From Flavobacterium weaverense (GTDB lineage Bacteria; Bacteroidota; Bacteroidia; Flavobacteriales; Flavobacteriaceae): a DNA stretch of 64,000 bases. The DNA lies in assembly GCF_003688495.1 (NCBI RefSeq), contig NZ_REFH01000012.1:62001-126000 (forward strand), in the 5' to 3' direction. Both the position numbers and the translations under genes were made by a program. This document shows positions 1 to 8,964 of this stretch, one piece after another; position 1 is the first letter of the stretch; every line of letters begins with the position of its first letter. The notes below the pieces were generated by a model. The model was not told the DNA's origin and made no database searches. It saw nothing but the letters and a program-made list of their open reading frames with translations.

Positions 1-315
1 GAGTAAAAAAGGGTTTTCACTCCCTAGAGATTGAAACGCCATTTCAACACCAAACTGTATCGAAGGATACTCTAATAATGCTTCCCAAAGCTTATCCTTT
101 CCTAAATTAATATTAGCACAAGTCCACTTTAATTTCTCTTCATAATCGGGTCTGTCGTCGATACTCAAGCCACGAAGAATTCCGCACTCCCCTATTCCCT
201 TTTTACCATCCTTTTCTAAGATGATAAACCAGGTTTCTTTTTCATTCATTACACCTCGAGAAGTTCCTGATGGTCTTTTAAAATTCAATATGTATTTATG
301 GTAGGATGCTTTCAT
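1..315 (-). CDS. menC: o-succinylbenzoate synthase, N-terminal part (cut by window edge)
   Basis: The first 105 residues of an enolase-superfamily protein read in on the minus strand from an ATG at 315; the rest lies left of the window. MenC dehydrates SHCHC to o-succinylbenzoate in menaquinone synthesis. The segment holds the capping-domain start of the family: a short beta-strand opening, then 'PSGTSRGV' near residue 15, and 'GIGECGILRGLSIDDRPDYE' near residues 40-60. The catalytic lysines and metal ligands would lie in the missing barrel, so activity cannot be judged. menA, menB and menD in the same window, all on the same strand, support the call. Identification rests on the N-terminal motif plus context. 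Confidence 0.82.
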   Translation of the reverse strand, partial: MKASYHKYILNFKRPSGTSRGVMNEKETWFIILEKDGKKGIGECGILRGLSIDDRPDYEEKLKWTCANINLGKDKLWEALLEYPSIQFGVEMAFQSLGSENPFLL

Positions 316-421
316 ATTATACTCAAACCCGAAGGATGTTTTAGATTACTTATAAGATTATAAAAACAATTTTTAATTACGCTATCGTCAATTTTAAAAT
401 AGACAACTTATCTATAAAGCG

Positions 422-1627
422 CTACTTCAAAAACTTTAAAACTCTATCAAAATCCTTGTTTTGAATTCCTAATTTTTTAAATGTTTCAAAGTCTTGTTTT
501 ATTTTTTCGCTCCAACTTAAATTATCACTTACATTTTGCGCCTCGTATTCTTTGTAGATAACTTTAGCAGAGGAATAATTATCGTTTAAGAGATAAGCAT
601 GCGCTAAGTTTAATTTTATTAATAATTCAGTGTCATCAAGCTTCTCACCTTCTTTAAGAAACTTAATTGCCTTTCCGTATTGCTTAGTTAAAATATAATT
701 GCTGCCGATTGAATTGTAGTCTAAAGCCGTTGCCTTACCATCATTTATCACTACCATCAATTTAGTTATTGCCTCACCAATCTTACCCTCTTTTGAAAGT
801 AATGCCGCTTGCTTGCGCAAATCTTCGTAAATAGCAGTTGAAAGATTGCTTTCGCTAAAACAACTAACACCAAAATCTTTAAAAGCTTTAGCACGCTCTA
901 CAGCTAACAATTTTTGAAATTCCTTAAACTTATATTTAGATTGAATTTTATCCAATACACAGACGCAAAAATCATCCGAATTAGCCATCTTTTGAGCTAA
1001 ATTAGAAGTTTTACATTGATCAATTATATATTTTCTATTTTCAGTTGTCCATCCTCGACTGAGTTTATTATCGACCCACGGCACAACTTCCAGAACAATT
1101 TTCTGATTCATAATCCAATTCTTGCTTTCAAAACCAAACCATAAATTGCCGGAATTCGATTTCATACAAGATATTTTATCATCGGAAAGCAATTTTGCAT
1201 CTTTGCTCACCGGCGTATCTTGCACGAAACAAGCATTCTCAGTTTTTCCATCTTCTTTATATTGTGCAGCGAGAACTGCAGACGAAAAAATGGCGTATTT
1301 ACACTTATCCTCACCTGAGATTTTTGACAATATAAAGACAGCGCCAGCAGAACCTTGCGAAATACCCGTGTGATCAGGAATAGCTTTTAAAACTGAAACT
1401 AAACTACTCGCCATTTGTTGGTTTTTATCCAAGAGCGTAATTCTGAAAACAACTTCGGTGGTTCCTTCTGGGAAGTCTTGGGTTTTGACAACAATTCTAT
1501 TTCTTGCAGAAACGGTTACTTCTTGGACTGTAGCTCGAGTTTTATCCCAGTAGCCATCTTTTTGCGCCAAACTCACTTGGAATGCAAGTGTTATCAAAAG
1601 TAGAAACAAAACTTTTGTAGTATTCAT
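422..1627 (-). CDS. secreted TPR-containing protein of unknown function
   Basis: A 401-residue protein with a clear signal peptide (hydrophobic stretch ending in 'FQVSLAQ', cleavage near residue 21), so probably periplasmic or on the cell surface. The middle contains six or more cysteines (for example 'DKCKYA', 'NACFVQD', 'DFCVCVLDK'), which suggests disulfides. From about residue 270 to 390 there are degenerate helical repeats of TPR type ('ALDYNSIGSNYILTKQYGKAI'). No catalytic motif is visible and I do not recognise the family. It sits between menC and the hydrolase gene but has no evident part in menaquinone synthesis. Confidence 0.72.
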   Translation of the reverse strand: MNTTKVLFLLLITLAFQVSLAQKDGYWDKTRATVQEVTVSARNRIVVKTQDFPEGTTEVVFRITLLDKNQQMASSLVSVLKAIPDHTGISQGSAGAVFILSKISGEDKCKYAIFSSAVLAAQYKEDGKTENACFVQDTPVSKDAKLLSDDKISCMKSNSGNLWFGFESKNWIMNQKIVLEVVPWVDNKLSRGWTTENRKYIIDQCKTSNLAQKMANSDDFCVCVLDKIQSKYKFKEFQKLLAVERAKAFKDFGVSCFSESNLSTAIYEDLRKQAALLSKEGKIGEAITKLMVVINDGKATALDYNSIGSNYILTKQYGKAIKFLKEGEKLDDTELLIKLNLAHAYLLNDNYSSAKVIYKEYEAQNVSDNLSWSEKIKQDFETFKKLGIQNKDFDRVLKFLK

Positions 1628-1647
1628 ATCGTTTATTTACTTTTTTT

Positions 1648-1742
1648 TAGCCCAGATAGAAGTGGAAATCCTTTTATAAATCATCTAGCCATTTTAAGGC
1701 TAGATGATTTATAAAAGATTGAAACGGATAGCTGGAATAGCT
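1648..1742. repeat. dispersed structured repeat, copy A
   Basis: An intergenic element with conserved ends and a variable hairpin. The outer ends read TAGCCCAGATAG at the left and GGATAGCTGG at the right. Inside, AATCCTTTT is followed by a long near-perfect stem (1669-1720, one bulged C) built on ATAAATCATCTAGCC and its complement. The same end sequences recur at 57594-57694 and, in the other orientation, at 58971-59099, while the inner stem sequence differs. It lies between two minus-strand genes and may also act as a terminator for the hydrolase gene. Function unknown. Confidence 0.72.
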
Positions 1743-1752
1743 CCATATAAAA

Positions 1753-2430
1753 CTATAACTCAATTGAACTTCCTATTTCAAGTAGCATTAAATCTTTTCC
1801 TTTGTTAAAGAATTTTCGAATAGCGTCTTCATGATCTATTTCGATGTAACCAAAAGTATCATAATGATATCCTAGAATTTTGTCGCAATCAACAAAATCA
1901 GAAGCAATGATCGCATCTTCCACATCCATAGTAAAATTATCTCCTATAGGCAAGATCGCTAAATCAAGCTTAGTGCGCATAGGAATTAGTTTCATATCCA
2001 TTGTCAATGCAGTATCACCAGCAATATAAATATTTTTGTGTTCGCCCTCGATAACAAATCCTCCTGGGTTTCCACCATAAGATCCATCAGGAAAAGAACT
2101 TGAATGTATTGCATTTACGTATTTTAGTTTACCAAAATCAAAGTTCCAACTTCCACCGTGATTCATAGGATGTGATTGAAATCCTTTAGCGCCATAATAT
2201 CCCGCAATTTCAGCATTAGAAACAATTACCGCATTGGTTCGCGTAGCTATTGCTTCAACATCAAGAATGTGATCGCCGTGAGCATGCGTTAAAAGAATAA
2301 AGTCAGCTTTTAATGAATCAATATCGATATGTGCTGCCTTATCATTTGCAGAAATATAAGGATCTACTAAAATGTGCGTACCGTTAACTTCGATACCTAA
2401 CGAGGCGTGACCATAAAATGTTATTTTCAT
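1753..2430 (-). CDS. metallo-beta-lactamase-fold metal-dependent hydrolase (UPF0173 type)
   Basis: A 225-residue protein of usual length for the small UPF0173 hydrolases. It starts with the family strand 'MKITFYGHASLGIEV', followed by 'HILVDPYIS'. The metal-binding HxHxDH motif is intact at about residues 49-54 ('THAHGDH'), and later ligand regions appear as 'AGDTALT' and 'LGYHYDT'. Such enzymes bind two metal ions and hydrolyse an ester or phosphoester bond; the physiological substrate is not known. It lies between menC and menA, an arrangement I recall from other flavobacteria, which hints at, but does not prove, a link with quinone synthesis. Confidence 0.87.
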   Translation of the reverse strand: MKITFYGHASLGIEVNGTHILVDPYISANDKAAHIDIDSLKADFILLTHAHGDHILDVEAIATRTNAVIVSNAEIAGYYGAKGFQSHPMNHGGSWNFDFGKLKYVNAIHSSSFPDGSYGGNPGGFVIEGEHKNIYIAGDTALTMDMKLIPMRTKLDLAILPIGDNFTMDVEDAIIASDFVDCDKILGYHYDTFGYIEIDHEDAIRKFFNKGKDLMLLEIGSSIEL

Positions 2431-2580
2431 TTGAATAATTTTTAAAATCCTTTTAATTTACATGTACCATGATATCATTTATATGAAAACGGTCTGAAAT
2501 TAAAAAGGATGATTATATTTTATTTTAATTTTTGCTAGCAGTTTTTAAAATTGCGACTCATTTATTTCACAATAGAATCG

Positions 2581-3540
2581 TTATCTACCTCCCAAAAACA
2601 GATTTACGATTAAATCTGGAATTAATGAAACCATACATAAAGCTAATAAAATAGAAAGTGCAAATGTACTTAACGCTAATTTTTTTAACTCAGGATCAAG
2701 AGCTCTCGGATCTTCGTTTCGGTAAACCGTATTAAGATGCTTAACCAAAGGGATATAAGCTAATAAAAACAAATATTGATCTAAACGGTAATCACTTAAT
2801 ATTGCGAAAACTAAAACTAAAATCATTGCAGTAATGATTAAAAAGTAATGATATTTCTTAGCCTTTGCTCCACCTATTTGAACAACAATTGTATTTTTAT
2901 TTGATTTTCTATCAGAGGATTCATCACGCATATTATTCAAGTTCAAAACCCCAGTACTCAGTAATCCTATTGCTGCAGCGGGCAAGAATAAGTCAAAATC
3001 TAGTTGCTCTGAGTATAAAAAATTAACTCCAAGTGTGCTTACCAAACCAAAAAACACAAACACGAATACATCACCAAATCCCCTATAACCATAAGCAGTA
3101 TTCCCAACTGTATAGCGAATCGCCGAAGCGATAGATAAAATACCAAGCAAAAAGAAAAATAAAGAATACCAAATATTAGTATCGCTGAAAGCGAAGTATA
3201 TCAAAGTAACAGCCGACATCAAAGTTAAAAATGAAGTTATCGCAATTCCAGTTTTCATCGCTTGAGGCGAGATTGCACCACTTTGTATCGCGCGTAACGG
3301 ACCTACTCGATCTGCATTGTCAGTACCTTTTATTCCATCTCCATAATCATTTGCGAAATTTGAAAGTACTTGCAAACCCAGCGTTGTTAAGATTGCTAAA
3401 CCAAAAATGGTCCAACTAAAAACTTCAGTCGGAGTTTCAATATTGTCTGTAGGTCGCAACGCATACATACTTCCCACAATAATTCCAGATACTGATAATG
3501 GCAAAGTTCTTAATCGCGCTGCTTCAATCCAATGTTTCAT
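2581..3540 (-). CDS. menA: 1,4-dihydroxy-2-naphthoate polyprenyltransferase
   Basis: A 319-residue integral membrane UbiA-superfamily protein that prenylates 1,4-dihydroxy-2-naphthoate to demethylmenaquinone. I place the start at the ATG at 3540; the frame opens nine bases earlier with TTG, but the family typically begins 'MKHWIEAARLRTLPLSVSG'. The first aspartate-rich motif is present as 'NDYGDGIKGTDNADRVGP' (about residues 66-83) and the second as 'NNMRDESSDRKSNK' (about 202-215). Eight or nine hydrophobic segments follow one another. It is not tightly linked to its neighbours: there are 150 bp after it and 113 bp before it. Confidence 0.93.
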   Translation of the reverse strand: MKHWIEAARLRTLPLSVSGIIVGSMYALRPTDNIETPTEVFSWTIFGLAILTTLGLQVLSNFANDYGDGIKGTDNADRVGPLRAIQSGAISPQAMKTGIAITSFLTLMSAVTLIYFAFSDTNIWYSLFFFLLGILSIASAIRYTVGNTAYGYRGFGDVFVFVFFGLVSTLGVNFLYSEQLDFDLFLPAAAIGLLSTGVLNLNNMRDESSDRKSNKNTIVVQIGGAKAKKYHYFLIITAMILVLVFAILSDYRLDQYLFLLAYIPLVKHLNTVYRNEDPRALDPELKKLALSTFALSILLALCMVSLIPDLIVNLFLGGR

Positions 3541-3653
3541 TTTATTCAATTTGTTTTATACCACGAAGGTAACTTTTATTTCTATTTTATTTTCTACCTA
3601 ATATATCCTTCTACTCCCATTTTTAGGTCATAATTGTAACAACTTTTGAAACT

Positions 3654-5156
3654 TTACATCCAATTACTATCAGAAGTCTCAATTTTATACAACCACTCGT
3701 TTACATGGTGTTTTATAGTTGTAAAATTACCTAATTGAAAAGCTAAATCACCACCGGCAGTATGTATTATTATCGAACCAATGTCGGCATTTTTATGCCA
3801 AAAAAGTTGCGAAGTAGTTACTCCTTGTATTTTTGCAGTATCGATAATAGAATTATCAATATCCCACGCACCACTTTGTTTGATTACAAAATCATCACTA
3901 ATATAAAGTCTGTTGTTTAGATATCCAAAAAATACAATTAGCCCGATAAAGACGACATAGATGGGAACTACAAAAACATAATCCAGCAAAGAAGAATCGA
4001 CATAATTAGCTAGTGCAAAAAATAGTAACGCTGGAATGACAATAAAAAGGAAGAGTGAAAATACTAATTTTCTATAATTTGGCTTTAGCTGTATTCCTTT
4101 TTCAGGGATGTTTCGAAATAAAAACTTAAAAATAGCAGCTTTTTCATTTTCATCGCAACCAGGAATTTCGATAATAGACTTGTTATTTTGTCTATCCCCG
4201 CTTGTTGCTTGCTTAATCTTGATCTCCAATGTATCCATTTTCTTTTGGAAATAGTTTCTACTAATAGTTACAATTTGCACCTTTTCGGGTTTCACGATTG
4301 TACTTTTAGTACTCAATAATCCGAAGGAAAGCACAAGCGAGTCATTATGCTTAGTCACTTGGTAATCAAAGTACTTGAATATAACCCGAATTAAATTGAT
4401 CATTAAAATCAAAGCGATTAAAACAAAGAATACAAAGCCAATAGATTTTAGAGCTAAACCTTGATCAATATAACTTTCAAGGTCTTCATCACTAAGATCA
4501 TATTCTGGTATAATCTTTTTTACATTATCAAAAATTGTAATCAAAAAAGCTAAAACTAAGCCGAATGTTTTGACATAATTAGTTGTAATTCCGACCTTCA
4601 ATAAACTTAAAAAACTAATTTTCACAAGTGGTTTGTCATCCTCTACTGAATTAACTAACGCTTCTTCGTGACTTGGTAATTGATCTTTACTAATTTCATT
4701 TACTAACAATCTTGTTTTTAAAGCGACTGCGAGAGCATGTGAAACGGCTTTAATTCTTCCCTCTTTCTTTGCACTTCCAGCTGTGTCAACATTAAGTTCA
4801 TAAACACCAATTATTCTTTGAATTAAGGATTGATTAATGTCTACTTGCTGAATTCTATTCAGCTGAATAATAGTTCTTTTTTTATTTAGAACTCCTTCAT
4901 TAATAATAAACTCATCATTATCGCTATCTAAGTAAAAAGTAAAAGTCAAGTACTTCAGATAAGCAATTAATGCAACAATTAATAGAAAAGCAGCTACGCC
5001 TAAAAAAAGATAAACTGAATTTAAATCTTTAAACTTAACAATATAAATAAGTAAAACCGGCCATAAACCGCGTGCCCAAAGCTGCAACGTATCAAAAAAC
5101 ATTACTAGTACGCCTATTGGTGATTGCCTTTGAGGAAGGTTAAATTGTTGATCCAT
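3654..5156 (-). CDS. membrane protein with bacterial PH domains (YdbT-like)
   Basis: A 500-residue protein with paired transmembrane helices near the N terminus (about 30-70) and again near 195-260 and 360-410, alternating with soluble bPH2 (DUF304) domains. Typical pieces are 'FIINEGVLNKKRTIIQLNRIQQVDI' split over residues 85-110 and the C-terminal 'DIDNSIIDTAKIQGVTT'. YdbS/YdbT pairs of this kind are known in Bacillus, but their biochemical role is not settled. Its ATG overlaps the stop of the upstream PH gene by one base (TAATG), so the two are translationally coupled and their products probably form one complex. Confidence 0.82.
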   Translation of the reverse strand: MDQQFNLPQRQSPIGVLVMFFDTLQLWARGLWPVLLIYIVKFKDLNSVYLFLGVAAFLLIVALIAYLKYLTFTFYLDSDNDEFIINEGVLNKKRTIIQLNRIQQVDINQSLIQRIIGVYELNVDTAGSAKKEGRIKAVSHALAVALKTRLLVNEISKDQLPSHEEALVNSVEDDKPLVKISFLSLLKVGITTNYVKTFGLVLAFLITIFDNVKKIIPEYDLSDEDLESYIDQGLALKSIGFVFFVLIALILMINLIRVIFKYFDYQVTKHNDSLVLSFGLLSTKSTIVKPEKVQIVTISRNYFQKKMDTLEIKIKQATSGDRQNNKSIIEIPGCDENEKAAIFKFLFRNIPEKGIQLKPNYRKLVFSLFLFIVIPALLFFALANYVDSSLLDYVFVVPIYVVFIGLIVFFGYLNNRLYISDDFVIKQSGAWDIDNSIIDTAKIQGVTTSQLFWHKNADIGSIIIHTAGGDLAFQLGNFTTIKHHVNEWLYKIETSDSNWM

Positions 5157-5677
5157 TATAATTGCTTTTGAATTTTACCCATTAGCAATTGTTTAATTTT
5201 TTCCGCTTGCTCTTTTTCGATTCCAGGAATTTCGATATCGCTAGAGCTTCCACCAGCGGTAAATATTTGAATTTTGGCTAAATCAAAAATACGTGAAACA
5301 AGACTTTCATGTAATGCTACGTGCTGTATTCTATTATAAGGTATTACAACAGTATTATTCGAAATAAGTCCGAACTTATACAATACATCGTGTTCTCTAA
5401 ATGCATATCCTTTTTTGTAGAATCCCGCTATTGACACGAATGTAACAAATAAGCAAAACATTGAAAGCATAATTCCAATTATCAACCAAATTCTTCCTGA
5501 AAATATTTCGTCATTATAATAAGAGAAAAAAACAAAAAATAGAATTAGAGATGCACAAAAGATCACTAAATTAATAATAACAACTCGAAGATATTTAGGA
5601 TGTAAAGATGTAAAAACAACTTCCTCAAATTTAGGAAGTTGCTTCGTATCAATTGTGTCGTTTGTGAAATTTTCCAT
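5156..5677 (-). CDS. membrane protein with one PH domain (YdbS-like)
   Basis: A 173-residue protein: a cytoplasmic N terminus, two transmembrane helices (about 33-52 and 63-87), then one bPH2 domain ending in 'IFTAGGSSSDIEIPGIEKEQAEKI' (split around residues 138-160). This is the usual length and layout of the small YdbS partner. The TAA stop shares its last base with the ATG of the larger PH gene, so this is the first gene of a two-gene operon. Function unknown beyond membrane association. No metal or catalytic motif is seen. Confidence 0.82.
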   Translation of the reverse strand: MENFTNDTIDTKQLPKFEEVVFTSLHPKYLRVVIINLVIFCASLILFFVFFSYYNDEIFSGRIWLIIGIMLSMFCLFVTFVSIAGFYKKGYAFREHDVLYKFGLISNNTVVIPYNRIQHVALHESLVSRIFDLAKIQIFTAGGSSSDIEIPGIEKEQAEKIKQLLMGKIQKQL

Positions 5678-5838
5678 TTAGTTTTATTAATTTACTGATG
5701 CAGTATTTTTAGAATTCAAAAAAGTTTTGAAACTTTAAATATTTATATTAGTTCAGCTTTAAAAAATGACTGTGTTTCCTCAATATTAAAAATTTTTAAT
5801 TTCGAATTGAAAAATGATTATTAAGAAAGCATATTATA

Positions 5839-6669
5839 TTATGGCAACCATTTTTTTTCAAAATTCGGTTTTCTTTTTTCTAAAAAGGCATTTCGACCTT
5901 CTTTAGCCTCTTCAGTCATATACGCAAGACGAGTTGCTTCTCCAGCAAAAACTTGTTGGCCAACCATTCCATCATCAGTAAGGTTCATAGCAAATTTCAA
6001 CATTTTTATAGCCATAGGCGATTTCTGCAAAATTTCTTGAGCCCATTCGTAAGCAGTGTCTTCCAGTTCTGCATGCGGAATAACAGCATTTACCATTCCC
6101 ATATCCATAGCATCTTGCGCTGAATAATTGCGTCCCAAAAAGAAAATTTCGCGCGCTTTTTTCTGCCCGACCATTTTTGCTAAATATGCTGAACCGTATC
6201 CACCATCAAAACTTGTTACGTCAGCATCTGTTTGTTTAAAAATCGCATGCTCTTTACTTGCTAAAGTTAGATCGCACACGACATGCAAACTATGACCACC
6301 ACCTACAGCCCATCCAGGAACAACAGCAATAACTACTTTTGGCATGAATCGAATCAAACGCTGTACCTCGAGTATATTCAAACGATGTTGTCCATCTTCG
6401 CCAACATATCCTTGGTGACCTCTTGCATTTTGATCACCACCACTGCAAAATGAATATACACCATCTTTTGAAGAAGGACCTTCAGCAGAAAGTAAAACTA
6501 CTCCAATAGAAGTGTCTTCTTGCGCATCATAAAATGCATTGTACAATTCCGCAGTAGTTTTAGGACGAAAAGCATTTCGTACATCAGGTCTATTAAAAGC
6601 TATTCGAGCAACACCATTGCACTTCTTATAGGTTATATCTTCATATTCTTTAGCAGTAATCCAATCCAT
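5839..6669 (-). CDS. menB: 1,4-dihydroxy-2-naphthoyl-CoA synthase
   Basis: A 276-residue crotonase-fold enzyme that cyclises o-succinylbenzoyl-CoA to DHNA-CoA. The oxyanion-hole and substrate signatures are present: 'CSGGDQ' at residues 75-80, 'GWAVGGGHSLH' at 119-129, and the active-site segment 'DADVTSFDGGYG' at 148-159 with the conserved aspartate. The C terminus 'KRKPNFEKKWLP' is also characteristic of MenB. It stands alone, with 160 bp after it and a 730-bp gene-free stretch before it, so it has its own promoter. The identification is firm. Confidence 0.96.
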   Translation of the reverse strand: MDWITAKEYEDITYKKCNGVARIAFNRPDVRNAFRPKTTAELYNAFYDAQEDTSIGVVLLSAEGPSSKDGVYSFCSGGDQNARGHQGYVGEDGQHRLNILEVQRLIRFMPKVVIAVVPGWAVGGGHSLHVVCDLTLASKEHAIFKQTDADVTSFDGGYGSAYLAKMVGQKKAREIFFLGRNYSAQDAMDMGMVNAVIPHAELEDTAYEWAQEILQKSPMAIKMLKFAMNLTDDGMVGQQVFAGEATRLAYMTEEAKEGRNAFLEKRKPNFEKKWLP

Positions 6670-7364
6670 AATCGTTGATTTAAATTATTTTAGTGTAAAA
6701 ATAAATCATTTTTTGCAGTATATCTATTCTATCGAAAGAAGCTTGTGGTACTATTTATCTGATGAATTATGCTAAAATGTTAAAAATCAACACTTAAAGA
6801 CTAAATTAAAGTATTTGAATGTAAAAGTTTTTTATATTTATGGTAATCAAGATTGATAAATACAAATTATGTAATTCATTAATTTTTTTTAATTAACACT
6901 GATTTATTAACTCTAAAAAAAGAATGTATTGAGTACACTAAAAAATGTTGTCGCTCCTTTTTCTAAGGCAGTAATTAATCAATCGATTACAAATACTTGG
7001 AGAAATGAGATAATGAGAAAATCATATGTCATTTTAATAGATTCTGATAAGTAACTCCTACGGTTGAAACAAAGATTAATTTTTCTTGTTCTTGCATTAG
7101 CGAGACATTAATAAAAGAATGTTTAGAAAATAATCTTAAAATTTATATATAAACCAAAGGCTAACTGTGAACTTGGATATCAAATTACATAACTTTTGAT
7201 TTCACATTTTAAGACATAAAAAAAATTAAGGTAAATTACGCTTAAGTTAATCTAGTAAAGGTAATATAAGTATATAGTATCGTTTTAAAGGCGCATAAAT
7301 TTACTTTAAACTTCAAATTATTTTATTGCTGATCTAATTACAATTTTAAAAACAGCACTAAAAA
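6670..7364. other. 695-bp AT-rich intergenic stretch without recognised features
   Basis: Between menB and the S1-domain gene, both on the minus strand, I see no ORF longer than a few dozen codons in any frame, no tRNA and no repeat. The end next to menB should hold the menB promoter; a TATTTTTA on the minus strand (near 6700) resembles the TAnnTTTG box with one mismatch. Several short A/T runs are present. It could be a decayed gene, but no protein remnant is recognisable. Confidence 0.5.
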
Positions 7365-7401
7365 GAGAAAGACTAATCGTTTTTGATTAGTCTTTCTTTT
7401 T
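7365..7401 (-). terminator. rho-independent terminator of the S1-domain gene
   Basis: Stem AAAGACTAATC / GATTAGTCTTT with a short A/T loop, followed on the minus strand by CTCTTTTT. It begins two bases after the stop codon of the gene ending at 7403. On the plus strand it also carries a T-rich tail, so it could work both ways. Confidence 0.85.
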
Positions 7402-7402
7402 A

Positions 7403-8257
7403 TTATTCTTTTACAAGATAAATTCCATCTTCTTTTATTTCAATTAGTTTCTCTTTATAAAGAGAACCTATCGCTTTCTTAAAAGTTTTTTTACTCATTT
7501 TTAAAACGGTTTTAATATCTTCAGGATGCGAATTATCAGTGAGTCTTAAAAATCCTCTACTTGCTCTCAATTCATCCAGAATTTTTTCAGCATTCGGTTC
7601 AATGCTTTCATATCCCTGAACTTGCAACGCTACATCTATTTTATTGTCTGGACGAATGGTTTTTATAAAACCTCTCATACGATCACCAGTTCGAATGGCA
7701 TCATCATAAACTTCGTCTTTATAAAGTAAGCCTTTGTGCTTTTCGTTTATGATTACATTAATTCCTATCTCTGTTATATGAGAAACGATCAAATCTACTT
7801 CCTCCCCTTTTTCGACAGTAAGTTCTTCATTTTTAAGAAATTGGTTTGTCTTACTTGAAGCAACTAAACGATTGGTTTTTTCGTCCATGTATAGATAAAC
7901 TAAGTATCGTTTTCCTTTTTCCATCGGACGAGCTTGCTCTTTATAAGGAACTAAAATATCTTTTTCCATTCCCCAATCCATAAAAGCACCTATCTGATTT
8001 ACGTAGTTCACACGCAATAATGCAAATTCATTTAACAAAATATAGGGTTCTAGAGTTGTAGCAACAGGACGCTCTTCGTGATCCAAATAAACAAAGACAA
8101 TAAGCTCCTCACCTATTTCAAAATCATTTGGCACATATTTATTGGGTAAAAGTATATCATGTAATCCTTCTGGATCCGTATCCGGTGTCCCTAAGAACAA
8201 ACCGACTTTAGTATCTCTTAATATTATAAGCGTATTGTATTTTCCTATTTCAATCAT
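7403..8257 (-). CDS. S1-like RNA-binding protein (CvfB/YitL family)
   Basis: A 284-residue cytoplasmic protein of usual CvfB length. I start it at the ATG at 8257 ('MIEIGKYNTLIILRDTKVG'), the typical family start; the frame extends nine codons further to a TTG. It contains three tandem OB/S1-like domains (about 1-60, 65-130, 140-210) and a C-terminal winged helix ('SKKTFKKAIGSLYKEKLIEI', about residues 248-267). CvfB proteins bind RNA and affect virulence genes in Staphylococcus; the role in Bacteroidota is untested. A strong terminator follows directly. Confidence 0.85.
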   Translation of the reverse strand: MIEIGKYNTLIILRDTKVGLFLGTPDTDPEGLHDILLPNKYVPNDFEIGEELIVFVYLDHEERPVATTLEPYILLNEFALLRVNYVNQIGAFMDWGMEKDILVPYKEQARPMEKGKRYLVYLYMDEKTNRLVASSKTNQFLKNEELTVEKGEEVDLIVSHITEIGINVIINEKHKGLLYKDEVYDDAIRTGDRMRGFIKTIRPDNKIDVALQVQGYESIEPNAEKILDELRASRGFLRLTDNSHPEDIKTVLKMSKKTFKKAIGSLYKEKLIEIKEDGIYLVKE

Positions 8258-8470
8258 TATCTTAGAATTCTTAGTCTTTATCAACTATATAAGGCGTAAA
8301 GGTACAAAGATTTAATTATAAATTAATTTTGATTACCACTTATAAAACTCTAATTTTATAAATAATACGGTCTTCGACGATAACTATTATTACGAATTTT
8401 CCACTTAATAGTTCGAAATCGCTGTAGCAAATAAAAATTTTTAATTAATTCAAATACAATAGTCAAAATA

Positions 8471-8809
8471 ATGAAAACAGCCTCATTAACAAAAGATCTT
8501 CAGTACAATGAAGAAAAAGTAGCAGTAAAAGTACTAATGGAAACAGAAATATCTAAGGAAATTAGAATCCTTTTTAGAAAAGGACAAGTGATGAAAGAGC
8601 ACAAAGCTGGATTTCCAATAACGGTCGCAATTCATCAGGGAAATATTAATTTTGGAGTGAATGGTGAAAAAATGATCTTACAAGCTGGAGATTTAATTTC
8701 GCTAGATGCAAATGTACCACATGATTTGCATGCTGAAGAAGATAGTATCGTGAGATTAACGTTATCCAAGTTAGATACAATCGATAGAGTTAAAAAAGTA
8801 ATTGAATAA
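8471..8809 (+). CDS. small cupin-domain protein
   Basis: A 112-residue single-domain cupin. Strands carrying the two cupin motifs are visible: 'GQVMKEHKAGFPITVAIHQG' (about 38-57) and 'LQAGDLISLDANVPHDLHAEED' (split over residues 75-97). Metal ligands would be H45, H55, H90 and H93 by approximate position; the first motif is degenerate (no HxH), so metal binding is uncertain. No signal peptide, so cytoplasmic. It is monocistronic, divergent from the S1-domain gene. Its substrate cannot be told from sequence. Confidence 0.82.
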   Translation: MKTASLTKDLQYNEEKVAVKVLMETEISKEIRILFRKGQVMKEHKAGFPITVAIHQGNINFGVNGEKMILQAGDLISLDANVPHDLHAEEDSIVRLTLSKLDTIDRVKKVIE

Positions 8810-8936
8810 GTATTAAATTTTACATTGTAACGTTATACAATTATTTTTTCGAGAATTATTTTGAATCTGAATTAAATTTTAAGATTCAACAAATCCTAAA
8901 ACTTACTTCTAACACTTTATTTTTTATTGATTTTAC

Positions 8937-8944
8937 TAACTTTG
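8937..8944 (+). promoter_or_regulatory. -7 promoter element of the M28 peptidase gene
   Basis: TAACTTTG matches the Bacteroidota TAnnTTTG box, 20 bp before the ATG at 8965. No clear TTG lies at the expected 19-bp spacing; CTTT is found there instead. Confidence 0.5.
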
Positions 8945-8964
8945 AGAAAACTAAAAAACCACTA

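Noticed and set aside
3540..3549. TTG starts that lengthen menA and several other genes (8284, 20390, 33747, 39554, 54365, 57336, 59625)
   Set aside because: In each case the first ATG downstream begins the signal peptide, lipobox or family start, while the extra codons add nothing recognisable.
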